Assembly: GCA_046302815.1 (NCBI GenBank)
Contig: JBKCHO010000086.1
Span: forward strand, 1 to 25,533
Direction: 5' to 3'
Length of the DNA: 25,533 nt
Source: JALRAP01 sp046302815
Lineage (GTDB): Bacteria > Bacteroidota > Bacteroidia > AKYH767-A > OLB10
A model generated the notes under the pieces. It worked only from the letters and a program-made list of their open reading frames with translations, did not search any database and had not been told where the DNA came from. Within the stretch, counting starts at the first letter, position 1. Each line of letters starts with the position of its first letter. Positions 14,517 through 23,365 of this stretch are shown here, one piece after another. The translations under genes were made by a program, and so were the position numbers.

Positions 14517-15725
14517 ATGAATCAAGCCTATATAGTGGATGGTCTTCGAACAGCCATCGGAAGTTTCGGAGGTTCGTTGTCGACTGTCAGACCGGATGAT
14601 TTGCTCGCACATGTTTTTTCTGCCTTGATCAAAAGACATCCACAACTCGATCCGTCCTCCATCGACCATATCATAGCGGGCTGTGCCAACCAGGCAGGCG
14701 AAGACAACCGCAATGTGGCTCGCATGGCCGGTTTGCTATCGGGCATCCCACAAACCGTATCTGCCGAAACGGTGAACATACTTTGTGCATCAGGTATGGC
14801 CGCTGTTGCAAACGCTTCGCGTTTCATTCAGGCAGGCGATGGTGATCTTTATCTGGCAGGTGGCGTGGAGAGCATGACACGCGCTCCTTTTGTAATGGCC
14901 AAATCAACCTCCGCTTTCAGTCGAGAGGTAAGTATGTTCGACACCAGCATCGGATGGAGGTTCATCAATCCTGCTATGCGGAAATTGTATGGTGTGGATA
15001 GTATGGGTGAAACCGCCGAAAATGTAGCAGAACGCTATAAGGTGAGCCGCGATGATCAAGACCGTTTTGCTTTCCGTTCACAACAAAAGGCAACTGTCTC
15101 GCGTCAAGCGGGGAGGTTCACAGAAGAGATTGCCCCAATTTCCATCAACAAAGGCAAAAACGAAACGGCCGTCTTCGACCAAGACGAATACATCAAGCCA
15201 ACAACAACATTGGAAATACTTGCCAAGCTTCGCGCAGCTTTCCGCGAGGGCGGTAGCGTTACAGCAGGCAATGCATCGGGCATTAACGACGGCGCTGCAG
15301 CTTTGTTGATAGCCTCCGAAAACGGTTTGAAGAAATCGAACCTCACTCCAATTGCCCGTTTTGTATCATCCGCTGTAAGTGGAGTTGAGCCATCCATCAT
15401 GGGTATCGGTCCGGTAGTCGCCGCACAACGCGCTTTGGCAAAAGCCGGACTTTCGTTCAATGATATTTCCGTGATTGAACTCAACGAGGCCTTCGCCGCA
15501 CAAGGTTTGGCATGCATTCGAGAATGGGGACTTGCCGATGATGATGCTCGAATCAATCCCAATGGTGGCGCCATCGCGCTTGGTCATCCCCTCGGTATGT
15601 CGGGTGCACGGCTTGTGCTCACAGCCACTCGTGAACTTCACAAAAAAAATGGAGGTCGCTACGCCCTTTGCACCATGTGCATCGGTGTGGGACAAGGTTA
15701 CGCTGTTGTCATCGAAAAAGTATGA
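14517..15725 (+). CDS. paaJ: PaaJ, 3-oxoadipyl-CoA thiolase
   Basis: 402 aa, standard thiolase length. It cleaves 3-oxoadipyl-CoA to acetyl-CoA and succinyl-CoA and in phenylacetate degradation also acts on 3-oxo-5,6-dehydrosuberyl-CoA. Active-site residues are visible: nucleophile Cys90 in NILCASGM, His357 in GGAIALGHPLGMSGAR, and Cys388 in CTMCIGVGQG. The GCANQAGEDNRNVARM block (55-70) is characteristic of the PaaJ/PcaF subgroup. The stop overlaps the paaY start by 4 nt (ATGA). Confidence 0.95.
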   Translation: MNQAYIVDGLRTAIGSFGGSLSTVRPDDLLAHVFSALIKRHPQLDPSSIDHIIAGCANQAGEDNRNVARMAGLLSGIPQTVSAETVNILCASGMAAVANASRFIQAGDGDLYLAGGVESMTRAPFVMAKSTSAFSREVSMFDTSIGWRFINPAMRKLYGVDSMGETAENVAERYKVSRDDQDRFAFRSQQKATVSRQAGRFTEEIAPISINKGKNETAVFDQDEYIKPTTTLEILAKLRAAFREGGSVTAGNASGINDGAAALLIASENGLKKSNLTPIARFVSSAVSGVEPSIMGIGPVVAAQRALAKAGLSFNDISVIELNEAFAAQGLACIREWGLADDDARINPNGGAIALGHPLGMSGARLVLTATRELHKKNGGRYALCTMCIGVGQGYAVVIEKV

Positions 15726-16315
15726 TATACGAATTTGAAGGATATCGCCCTGTTGTACACGAATCATCATTCGTGCATCCGATGGCAACCGTAACAGGAA
15801 ATGTTATCATCGGCCGCGATGTGTACATTGGTCCTGGAGCTGCCATCCGTGGCGACTTTGGTCGTATCATCATTGAAGACGGCTGCAATGTGCAAGAGAA
15901 TTGCACCATTCATATGTTCCCTGGAGTTACAGTTGTTTTACAACAGGATGCTCACATAGGACATGGCGCCATCATCCATGGCGCCAACATTGGAAAGAAT
16001 GTGATGGTGGGAATGAATGCCGTCATCATGGATAACGCCGTCATCGGCGACCATTGCATCGTAGGAGCCTTGTCATTCATTCCTGCCGACACCATCATCC
16101 CCGAAAGGAAAGTCGTGGCAGGAAGCCCTGCAAAAATCATCAAAGATGCCACCGACCAGATGATTGATTGGAAACGGGAAGGCACACGCATTTATCAGAC
16201 TCTTCCCAAACGCTGCATGGAAACGCTCAAACCATGTGAACCCTTGCGCGAGTTACCAGCAGATTTGAAAGTGCAGGATGGTAGCTATTACAAGACTTGG
16301 AATCAAAGCAAATAA
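15722..16315 (+). CDS. paaY: PaaY, gamma-carbonic-anhydrase-fold thioesterase
   Basis: 197 aa left-handed beta-helix (hexapeptide repeat) protein. Zinc-ligand histidines His64, His81 and His86 lie in the patterns CTIHMFP and HIGHGAIIHG. The C-terminal helix region WKREGTRIYQTLPKRC is typical of PaaY and not of plain gamma-carbonic anhydrases. PaaY hydrolyses dead-end CoA thioesters formed when the ring-opened aldehyde condenses spontaneously. The start at 15722 is set by the 4-nt ATGA overlap with paaJ; the longer frame upstream lies inside paaJ. 15 nt to paaZ. Confidence 0.94.
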   Translation: MIYEFEGYRPVVHESSFVHPMATVTGNVIIGRDVYIGPGAAIRGDFGRIIIEDGCNVQENCTIHMFPGVTVVLQQDAHIGHGAIIHGANIGKNVMVGMNAVIMDNAVIGDHCIVGALSFIPADTIIPERKVVAGSPAKIIKDATDQMIDWKREGTRIYQTLPKRCMETLKPCEPLRELPADLKVQDGSYYKTWNQSK

Positions 16316-16330
16316 GTTATCGATACAGAT

Positions 16331-18376
16331 ATGTATAGACTGAAGAATTATGTAGCCGGACAGTGGATAGAGGGTGTAGGAAATGGCACACCGCTGTTTA
16401 ACGCGGTCAATGGAGAACAAGTGGCAGTGGCCGGCACCGAAGGCATCGATTTTGCTGCCATGCTACATTATGGTCGTACCGTAGGCGGCCCTGCCTTGCG
16501 GCAGATGACTTTTCACGAGCGTGCCCTAATGCTTAAAGCGCTCGCCACGCATCTCAACTCAAAGAAGGAGTTGTTCTATCAGCTTTCGGCTGCTACAGGA
16601 GCTACCAAGGTTGATTCATGGATTGATATCGAAGGTGGAATCGGAACCATGTTCGTTTTCGCCAGCAAAGGAAGACGCGAGCTCCCCGATGAAACATTTC
16701 TGGTAGAAGGCAACACCGAACAGATCTCCAAGAACGGAACTTTCGTAGGCCAACACATTTGTGTTCCATTGGAGGGAGTGGCCATTCACATCAATGCTTT
16801 TAACTTTCCATGTTGGGGCATGTTGGAGAAAATCGCTCCCACACTACTTGCAGGAGTGCCCTGCATTGTCAAGCCTGCAACACTCACTAGCTACTTGACG
16901 GAACTCATGGTTCGCGAAATCATCGATTCCGGTATTCTGCCTCCCGGAGCATTGCAGCTCCTCTGCGGAAGCGCCGGTGATCTGCTCACGCATGTTACTC
17001 TTCAGGATGTGGTCACCTTCACCGGATCTGCCGATACGGGTCGCATGCTCAAGCAATCTCCTGCCATCGTGAATAATTCGGTTCGCTTCAATATGGAGGC
17101 CGACTCGCTCAATTGCTCTATCCTCGGTCCCGATGCGGTTCCAGGCACTGCCGAGTTCGACCTATTCGTGAAAGAGGTGGTACGCGAGATGACAGTCAAG
17201 GCCGGACAAAAATGTACAGCCATCCGTCGCATCATCGTTCCCGAGCATCTTTCCAATGATGTGATCAAAGCCGTTGGCTCGAAACTTGGCACTACCAAAG
17301 TTGGTGATCCTTCTGTTGAAGGCGTGCGCATGGGGCCCCTTGCGGGGAAAGATCAGGTCGGCGAAGTGCGTTCGCGATTGAAAGAGCTTCTCGCATGCTG
17401 TGAGATTGCCGCTGGCAATCCCGAGCAATACGAACTGGTTGGTGCCGATCGTGACAAAGGTTCGTTCATGCCTCCGGTGTTACTTCATTGTGCCGATGGT
17501 TTCAAGTATGATGCTCCACATGACATTGAAGCATTTGGTCCAGTATCAACTGTCATTCCATACAAATCGGCTTCCGATGCCATTGAACTCTCCCGTAAGG
17601 GCAAGGGCAGTTTGGTGAGTTCGGTCTTCACCAATGATAAGAAGTTTGCCAAGGAGATGGTATTGGGTACAGCTGCATGGCACGGTCGCATGATGATTCT
17701 AAATGCCGAGGGTGCAGGAGAGTCTACCGGTCATGGTTCACCTTTGGGGCACTTGGTTCATGGAGGTCCGGGTCGTGCTGGTGGTGGCGAAGAGATGGGT
17801 GGTATCCGTGGCGTGAAACACTACATGCAGCGTACAGCTTTGCAAGGGTCGCCGTCAATACTAACTTCTATTTGCAACGAATATATCCGTGGTGCCGAAA
17901 CCAGGGAGGATATGATTCATCCATTCAAGAAATATTTCGAGGAGATTCAAATAGGAGATACACTATACACCCATAAACGCACCGTCACTGAAGCTGACAT
18001 CGTCAATTTCGCAGGCATCAGCGGAGATTATTTCTACGCTCACACCGATGAAACCGCGTTGGAAGGATCGATCTTCGAACGCCGGGTGGCTCACGGTTAT
18101 TTTGTCATATCCGCTGCAGCGGGATTGTTCGTGGATCCGAAGAAAGGTCCGGTATTGGCCAACTACGGTCTCGATAGTCTTCGATTCACCCAGCCGGTTT
18201 ATGTTGGTGATACCATCTCCGTAAGGTTGACTTGCAAGCGAAAAACCAAAAAGGAGAACAGAGAGGGACAAATACCGCAGGGTGTTGTGGAGTGGGATGT
18301 GGAAGTGAAAAATCAACGAGGTGAAACAGTGGCTACCGAAACCGTTTTGACTTTGGTTCAACGAAAAGAAGCATGA
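16331..18376 (+). CDS. paaZ: PaaZ, bifunctional oxepin-CoA hydrolase / semialdehyde dehydrogenase
   Basis: 681 aa, matching the E. coli protein length. Residues ~1-515 are an aldehyde dehydrogenase with Glu256 (FNMEADSLN) and nucleophile Cys295 (KAGQKCTA). Residues ~528-681 are a MaoC-like R-specific hydratase with Asp566 and His571 (GISGDYFYAHTDE). The hydratase opens oxepin-CoA to the unstable semialdehyde, which the dehydrogenase oxidises with NADP to 3-oxo-5,6-dehydrosuberyl-CoA. Both active sites look intact and the residue spacing follows E. coli PaaZ closely. The stop overlaps the next gene by 4 nt. Confidence 0.97.
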   Translation: MYRLKNYVAGQWIEGVGNGTPLFNAVNGEQVAVAGTEGIDFAAMLHYGRTVGGPALRQMTFHERALMLKALATHLNSKKELFYQLSAATGATKVDSWIDIEGGIGTMFVFASKGRRELPDETFLVEGNTEQISKNGTFVGQHICVPLEGVAIHINAFNFPCWGMLEKIAPTLLAGVPCIVKPATLTSYLTELMVREIIDSGILPPGALQLLCGSAGDLLTHVTLQDVVTFTGSADTGRMLKQSPAIVNNSVRFNMEADSLNCSILGPDAVPGTAEFDLFVKEVVREMTVKAGQKCTAIRRIIVPEHLSNDVIKAVGSKLGTTKVGDPSVEGVRMGPLAGKDQVGEVRSRLKELLACCEIAAGNPEQYELVGADRDKGSFMPPVLLHCADGFKYDAPHDIEAFGPVSTVIPYKSASDAIELSRKGKGSLVSSVFTNDKKFAKEMVLGTAAWHGRMMILNAEGAGESTGHGSPLGHLVHGGPGRAGGGEEMGGIRGVKHYMQRTALQGSPSILTSICNEYIRGAETREDMIHPFKKYFEEIQIGDTLYTHKRTVTEADIVNFAGISGDYFYAHTDETALEGSIFERRVAHGYFVISAAAGLFVDPKKGPVLANYGLDSLRFTQPVYVGDTISVRLTCKRKTKKENREGQIPQGVVEWDVEVKNQRGETVATETVLTLVQRKEA

Positions 18377-18951
18377 TGAAAATCGTACTTAAATGTTTTT
18401 TGGTTTGCTGCTTTTCCTTAACGGGATGGCAAGCCAACGCCCAGATGTACCGTAATTTTTTCCAGCGTCCCAACCCTGACAGTCTGCAAAAGGAGGTTGA
18501 GTCTTTGAATCGCGAATTGGACCAAGCCGATTCACTGATCAATGCGCAATCAGTTGAAATCATGGTGATGCAGGAGCAGGCCGCCAAAAAGGAGGAGTCT
18601 GCCAACAAGTTGGAGAAGTTCATTGATATTTACAAGTCAGAGAATTCCCAGCTTAATCAAACCAACAAGATATTGATCATCTTCAATTGCCTCGGTGCTG
18701 TACTGCTGCTACTTTCTCTGGTTTATATCATGTCGGGTCGCAACAAATCTCGTAGGTCTGATACAACGGTGCCAAACATGGCTCCGGTTTCGCAACTGCC
18801 ATCGATTGAAACACCGGTTGCAGGAAAGACGGCGGTTGGAGTAGAGGATAGGCTCATACAGATTGAGCGCTTGGCTCGTTTACGCGAGGGTGGACTGTTA
18901 ACATCGGGCGAATTCGAAAAAGAAAAAGAGCGTATTCTAAGGGGAGGCTGA
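18373..18951 (+). CDS. coiled-coil membrane protein with C-terminal SHOCT domain
   Basis: 192 aa. The N-terminal signal-like segment (~3-22, ending QANAQ) is followed by a long Glu/Gln-rich coiled coil (~38-95), one membrane helix (~101-120), a polar linker rich in Ser/Pro/Thr (~125-158), and a SHOCT-type C-terminus (RLIQIERLARLREGGLLTSGEFEKEKERIL, ~160-190). SHOCT domains are short oligomerisation or interaction modules of unclear function. ATGs at 18373 and 18376 are alternatives; the first overlaps the paaZ stop by 4 nt, which implies coupled translation. Its role beside a catabolic enzyme set is unknown. Envelope or stress function is a possibility suggested only by architecture. Confidence 0.82.
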   Translation: MMKIVLKCFLVCCFSLTGWQANAQMYRNFFQRPNPDSLQKEVESLNRELDQADSLINAQSVEIMVMQEQAAKKEESANKLEKFIDIYKSENSQLNQTNKILIIFNCLGAVLLLLSLVYIMSGRNKSRRSDTTVPNMAPVSQLPSIETPVAGKTAVGVEDRLIQIERLARLREGGLLTSGEFEKEKERILRGG

Positions 18952-18991
18952 TTCTGGCTCCGAAGCAAAATACATTAACACAACAACAATC

Positions 18992-19759
18992 ATGAATACA
19001 GTCGAGTTTGTAAAATCTGATTTATCCGATGGCATTGCCACCATCACCTTTTTCCATCCAAGAAGCAACTCTTTGCCAGGTGCTATACTGCGGGCTATGG
19101 CCTCTGCCATTGAAGAGGCTGGTAAAAACGACGATGTCAAAGTCATTGTATTGCGAAGTGAAGGGGAGAAATCATTTTGTGCTGGCGCTTCGTTTGACGA
19201 GTTGGTTGCGGTTTCTTCCTTTGATGAGGGTCGCAACTTTTTCTCTGGCTTTGCCCTGGTCATAAATGCCATTCGTAAAGCGCCTAAGTTTGTCATTGCG
19301 CGGGTGCAAGGAAAGGCTGTTGGAGGTGGTGTTGGAATCGCTTGTGCAGCTGACTACACTTTGGCTCACGATTCAGCCGATGTTAAACTTTCTGAACTAG
19401 CGGTAGGTATCGGTCCTTTTGTAGTTGGACCTGCTGTGGAACGCAAAATTGGTAAATCGGCTTTCGCTTCTTTGGCAATCAATGCTACTGAATGGCGTAA
19501 TGCTGTTTGGGCCAAGAAACACGGCATGTACGCCGATTTGTATGATAGCTTGGAGGGTTTGGATGCTGCAGTTGTAAAACTGGCCCGCACCTTAGCCGAC
19601 TCCAGCCCGGAAGCTATGCGACGCCTCAAAGAAGTGTTGTGGGAAGGCACTTCCGACTGGGAGTCTTTGTTGATGTCTCGTGCCGAAATTAGTGGCACCC
19701 TGGTTTTGTCGCAGTTCACTCGCGATGCCATTGCCAAGTTCAAGGCTGGCGCTCGTTAA
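18992..19759 (+). CDS. enoyl-CoA hydratase family protein, likely PaaF role
   Basis: 255 aa crotonase-fold protein. By position and the otherwise missing pathway step it is the best candidate for 2,3-dehydroadipyl-CoA hydratase (PaaF). The oxyanion segment FCAGASFDEL is present. The first hydratase glutamate (rat crotonase Glu144, in GGGCEL) is replaced by Gly115 in VGGGVGIACAAD, while the second (Glu164) is kept as Glu135 in KLSELAVGIGP. The GPFVVGPAVERKIGKSAF region resembles a Bacteroidota subgroup annotated only as enoyl-CoA hydratase/isomerase. So function is inferred; isomerase or another crotonase activity is possible. 40 nt after the SHOCT gene and 10 nt before the peptidase gene. Confidence 0.85.
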   Translation: MNTVEFVKSDLSDGIATITFFHPRSNSLPGAILRAMASAIEEAGKNDDVKVIVLRSEGEKSFCAGASFDELVAVSSFDEGRNFFSGFALVINAIRKAPKFVIARVQGKAVGGGVGIACAADYTLAHDSADVKLSELAVGIGPFVVGPAVERKIGKSAFASLAINATEWRNAVWAKKHGMYADLYDSLEGLDAAVVKLARTLADSSPEAMRRLKEVLWEGTSDWESLLMSRAEISGTLVLSQFTRDAIAKFKAGAR

Positions 19760-19769
19760 CCCAATCGAC

Positions 19770-21230
19770 ATGTTCTTGTCAGTTGAAATGCCAGAGCTCT
19801 TCCTCGGTTTAGAGGATTTGCTCTTGGTCTGTTTCGGACTATTCGTGGGAATTATCACTTTGCGCTGGTTTTTTATGAACCGGACATTTTTGATCAACCG
19901 ATTCCGTATGATGACAGGAGTGGGCCGGGACGAACTTTATGAAAAGTTAAAAGTTCTTTTGGTTCACAATTCATTTTATCGCTCGTTGGATAAACAAGGC
20001 AAACAGAAAATGCTGGATCGATGTGCTCGATTCGCAATGCAAAAACGGTTCCTAGGCTCTAATGACTTTGTGGTTAATGGCGAAATGGTTGCCTTGATAT
20101 CAGCTACAGCTGTCCGTTTGACTTACGGCCTCGACCGTTTCGACTTGCCCCACTACCATACTATCCGTATTTTCCCATCTACCTTTTTTTCCCCATTCCA
20201 TAAGCGCGATTTAAAAGGCGGCGCTAGCGCCAAAGGCATATTGTTTTTTTCATGGTCTGATTTGGTACAAGGCGAATCGATTGAAAACGACCGTATCAAT
20301 TTGGGTTTGCATGAAATGGCACATGCGCTTCGTATGGAGTTGCGATACGGTAGCGGTGCCGATAGGCGAGTAGCTGATTATTTCGACTCTTGGTTTCAAA
20401 TTGCATTTGCAGAATTTCAACGCGTGCGAGAGGGAGATGAATCCTATCTGCGCGATTATGCCGGTACCAATGTGGAGGAATTTTTTGCAGTATGCGTAGA
20501 GCATTTCTTCGAGGATGCAGAGCATTTCTGCAAAGAGCTTCCTGATGTGTATGCTCATTTATGTTTATTGCTGAATCAAGACCCACTGAATAAGACCAAC
20601 GGATATGCTTTCGACCGCGAACTGGTTCTGTCTCGCTTTCCCGGCTTAACACACGAATTGCCGAATCGAATCCAAAGAAGTTATCGTTACGACTCATGGC
20701 ATTGGAGTTTTAATATGATCTTGGCGGGTTTTTTTCTCTTTCTTCCTATAGTCTTATACTGTATATCGACCGTATCCATCCGCTTCAGCGATGTATTGAT
20801 ACCTGTATTGATGATTACCATGTGTGCTGTCGCATTCCGATCTTTCTGGTATCAAAAAGGGATCCAATTGTACAGGCATTTGTTCATGTTTGCATTGGTT
20901 GGCATTTCATTCCCGGGACTTGCCTTGCTTCTAATAGTCAATATGAACTTTCATAGCAACACGGCTATGGAGTACTATTCCATTACGGACCATAGTGCCC
21001 GTGCAATTGGCGAAAAAATACGGGTGGTTTATTATTTAGATCCCAAGGGAGATACCTATCCCAAACGATTTAGGCAGGTTGATTTGACCATTGGTCAATC
21101 TGATTTTGTCGATGCGCAACAGATGGTTATGGAGACTTCCGAGGGAATCATCGGCTGGAGGAATATTCACCGAAGAAGCTTGATTTTGAATGGCTACCAC
21201 ACTATACAAGTGGACAGGCCTGAGCTTTGA
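19770..21230 (+). CDS. M90/MtfA-like zinc metallopeptidase with C-terminal membrane module
   Basis: 486 aa. An N-terminal membrane helix (~14-35) is followed by an MtfA-like peptidase domain with zinc motif HEMAH (His181, Glu182, His185) and a downstream EEFFAVCVEHFFE segment (Glu236/237) in the position of the third ligand in this family, then LLLNQDPL. The C-terminal third adds about three membrane helices (~315-335, ~340-360, ~368-390) and a soluble tail of ~95 residues. Plain MtfA is a ~265-aa soluble protein, so the membrane segments are an extension. Start at ATG 19770; the upstream frame runs into the previous gene. Substrate unknown. Confidence 0.82.
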   Translation: MFLSVEMPELFLGLEDLLLVCFGLFVGIITLRWFFMNRTFLINRFRMMTGVGRDELYEKLKVLLVHNSFYRSLDKQGKQKMLDRCARFAMQKRFLGSNDFVVNGEMVALISATAVRLTYGLDRFDLPHYHTIRIFPSTFFSPFHKRDLKGGASAKGILFFSWSDLVQGESIENDRINLGLHEMAHALRMELRYGSGADRRVADYFDSWFQIAFAEFQRVREGDESYLRDYAGTNVEEFFAVCVEHFFEDAEHFCKELPDVYAHLCLLLNQDPLNKTNGYAFDRELVLSRFPGLTHELPNRIQRSYRYDSWHWSFNMILAGFFLFLPIVLYCISTVSIRFSDVLIPVLMITMCAVAFRSFWYQKGIQLYRHLFMFALVGISFPGLALLLIVNMNFHSNTAMEYYSITDHSARAIGEKIRVVYYLDPKGDTYPKRFRQVDLTIGQSDFVDAQQMVMETSEGIIGWRNIHRRSLILNGYHTIQVDRPEL

Positions 21231-21236
21231 AATTAC

Positions 21237-21244
21237 TACCTTTG
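21237..21244 (+). promoter_or_regulatory. -7 element (TACCTTTG) immediately before the E1 gene
   Basis: Exact TAnnTTTG match ending 4 nt before the ATG at 21249. If used, transcription would begin at or very near the start codon, giving a leaderless or nearly leaderless mRNA. No -33 TTG at normal spacing is visible. Confidence 0.4.
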
Positions 21245-21248
21245 CAGC

Positions 21249-23357
21249 ATGATGGAAAAGACCGCTCCAATAACCTCCAGCCCATCCCTTGGTTCGACCA
21301 TGGCTGCAGGTGTTTCCGATGAGGTATTGGTTCGTGCTTTCGGCCTAATGGCTACAGCCAGGGCCATGTCTTCCATCTACGAGGCCAATGCTTCTTTCAC
21401 ATCCAAGTATGTTCATGCCACCTCCAAAGGTCATGAGGCTATTCAGATAGCAGTAGGGCTACAGCTCACGGCCAAGGATTTTTTGTCGGCCTACTACCGC
21501 GATGATAGCACCTTGCTGGCGATAGGCATGGAGCCTTTCGAACTCATGTTGCAATTGATGGCCAAACGCGACGATCCGTTTAGCGGAGGCCGTTTGTATT
21601 ATAGCCATCCGAGTCTGCGTCGTGATGATATGCCTAAGATACCCATGCAGTCCTCTGCTACAGGTATGCAGGCCATTCCTTCCACGGGAGTTGCCATGGG
21701 ATTGAAATATCTGGATTCGCAAAAGCTCAGCAATCACCCTCAGGGCGACAAACCGCTTGTGGTTTGCTCATTGGGTGATGCCTCCATTACCGAGGGAGAA
21801 GTTGCTGAGGCGTTTCAGATGGCTGTGCTGAAAAAGTTGCCGATTGTTTATTTGATTCAGGATAACGAGTGGGATATTTCCGCTCATGCCTCCGAAATTC
21901 GGGCTATGGATGCGACCGGTTATGCCAAGGGTTTCCACGGCATGCAGGTCCGAACAATTGATGGAACAGATTTCGAGACCTGTTTCAATACCGTTCAAGA
22001 GGTTTTTTCCGCCGTTCGAAATGGTGATGGGCCATTCATGATTCACGCCAAGGTGCCTTTGCTGAATCATCACACCTCTGGAGTTCGTAAGGAATGGTAT
22101 CGCGACGATTTGGAGAAGCAATCAGAGCGCGATCCCTATCCTAAACTTCGTAGCTCGTTGTTGGCTCGAGGCATTTCTGAAGAAAAAATTGTTCAATTGG
22201 AGTCCGACTGCGAATCACTTGTTTTGGAGCATTTCGAAAAATCGAGGTCGTCGGAGGATCCACATCCTGGAGACTTATTCACCCATGATTTTGCCCCAAC
22301 GCCCATTACCGAAGAGCGTGGTGAACGCGAACCTGCTGGCAAGGAAAAGACAGTCATGGTTGATTGTGCTTTGTTTGCCGTACAGGAGTTAATGGCGAAG
22401 CATCCAGAGTGCTTGTTGTACGGACAAGATGTTGGTCGACGGCTGGGTGGTGTGTTCCGTGAAGCGGCCACATTGGCACAGAAATTTGGCGACGACCGAG
22501 TTTTCAATACGCCCATTCAAGAGGCATTCATCATAGGCAGCACGGTTGGTATGTCGGCTGCAGGTTGTAAACCCATTGTGGAGGTGCAGTTCGCTGATTA
22601 TATCTGGCCTGGATTGAATCAGCTTTTCACCGAGGTCAGCCGCTCGTGCTATTTATCGAACGGCAAATGGCCTGTGAGCTGTATCATTCGGGTGCCTATT
22701 GGCGCTTATGGCAGTGGCGGACCCTACCATTCTTCAAGCGTGGAAAGTGTCGTAGCCAATATCCGAGGTGTCAAGATAGCCTATCCATCTACCGGAGCCG
22801 ATTTGAAGGGACTAATCAAGTCTGCTTACTATGACCCAAACCCGGTTGTGATTTTCGAGCACAAGGGTCTGTATTGGTCCAAGATTAAAGGAACAGAGGA
22901 TGCCAAAACCATAGAGCCCGACGAAGATTATGTCATTCCATTTGGCAAATCCCGGTATGTAACCACTTCGAATTCGAATACCAACAACTCTACACTCACG
23001 GTTATTACTTACGGTATGGGGGTATATTGGTCGAAAAATGCTGCTGCAGATTTTTCAGGAAGGGTAGAGGTTGTTGATTTGCGTACCATACATCCAATAG
23101 ACGAGGTTACTATATTGGAATCTGTTCGTAAAAATGGGCGCTGCCTGGTTGTTACCGAGGAGCCTGTGAACAATTCCTTCGCACAGGCTTTAGCAGGCAG
23201 TATATCGGAAAAATGTTTTCAGTGGCTCGATGCACCGGTTCGGGTAGTAGGTTCTGAAAATTTACCAGCTATTCCATTAAATGCAACATTGGAGTACACC
23301 ATGATCCCCAACACCGATAAGGTGCGGGAAGCCATTCGCTCCTTGCTTGATTATTGA
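21249..23357 (+). CDS. 2-oxoacid dehydrogenase E1, fused alpha-beta subunits
   Basis: 702 aa. Residues ~25-345 are the E1-alpha thiamine-diphosphate domain (GDA at 176-178 and Asn206 form the ThDP/Mg motif; HATSKGHEA near 56). Residues ~365-702 are E1-beta (YGQDVGRRLGGVFREAATLAQKFG, FNTPIQEAFIIGSTVGMSAAG, PIGAYGSGGPYHSSSVE). A linker of ~20 polar residues joins them. The enzyme decarboxylates a 2-oxoacid and reductively acylates the lipoyl E2; branched-chain 2-oxoacids are the likeliest substrates, but pyruvate cannot be excluded. Such fusions are common in Bacteroidota. E2 and E3 are not in the window. Two adjacent ATGs (21249, 21252) are possible starts. Confidence 0.9.
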   Translation: MMEKTAPITSSPSLGSTMAAGVSDEVLVRAFGLMATARAMSSIYEANASFTSKYVHATSKGHEAIQIAVGLQLTAKDFLSAYYRDDSTLLAIGMEPFELMLQLMAKRDDPFSGGRLYYSHPSLRRDDMPKIPMQSSATGMQAIPSTGVAMGLKYLDSQKLSNHPQGDKPLVVCSLGDASITEGEVAEAFQMAVLKKLPIVYLIQDNEWDISAHASEIRAMDATGYAKGFHGMQVRTIDGTDFETCFNTVQEVFSAVRNGDGPFMIHAKVPLLNHHTSGVRKEWYRDDLEKQSERDPYPKLRSSLLARGISEEKIVQLESDCESLVLEHFEKSRSSEDPHPGDLFTHDFAPTPITEERGEREPAGKEKTVMVDCALFAVQELMAKHPECLLYGQDVGRRLGGVFREAATLAQKFGDDRVFNTPIQEAFIIGSTVGMSAAGCKPIVEVQFADYIWPGLNQLFTEVSRSCYLSNGKWPVSCIIRVPIGAYGSGGPYHSSSVESVVANIRGVKIAYPSTGADLKGLIKSAYYDPNPVVIFEHKGLYWSKIKGTEDAKTIEPDEDYVIPFGKSRYVTTSNSNTNNSTLTVITYGMGVYWSKNAAADFSGRVEVVDLRTIHPIDEVTILESVRKNGRCLVVTEEPVNNSFAQALAGSISEKCFQWLDAPVRVVGSENLPAIPLNATLEYTMIPNTDKVREAIRSLLDY

Positions 23358-23365
23358 TATTTCCG

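Noticed and set aside
14321..14599. 92-aa plus-strand ORF overlapping the paaI-paaJ gap and the start of paaJ
   Set aside because: It runs into paaJ out of frame and has no domain character; the 60-aa membrane frame at 14331-14513 fits the gap better.
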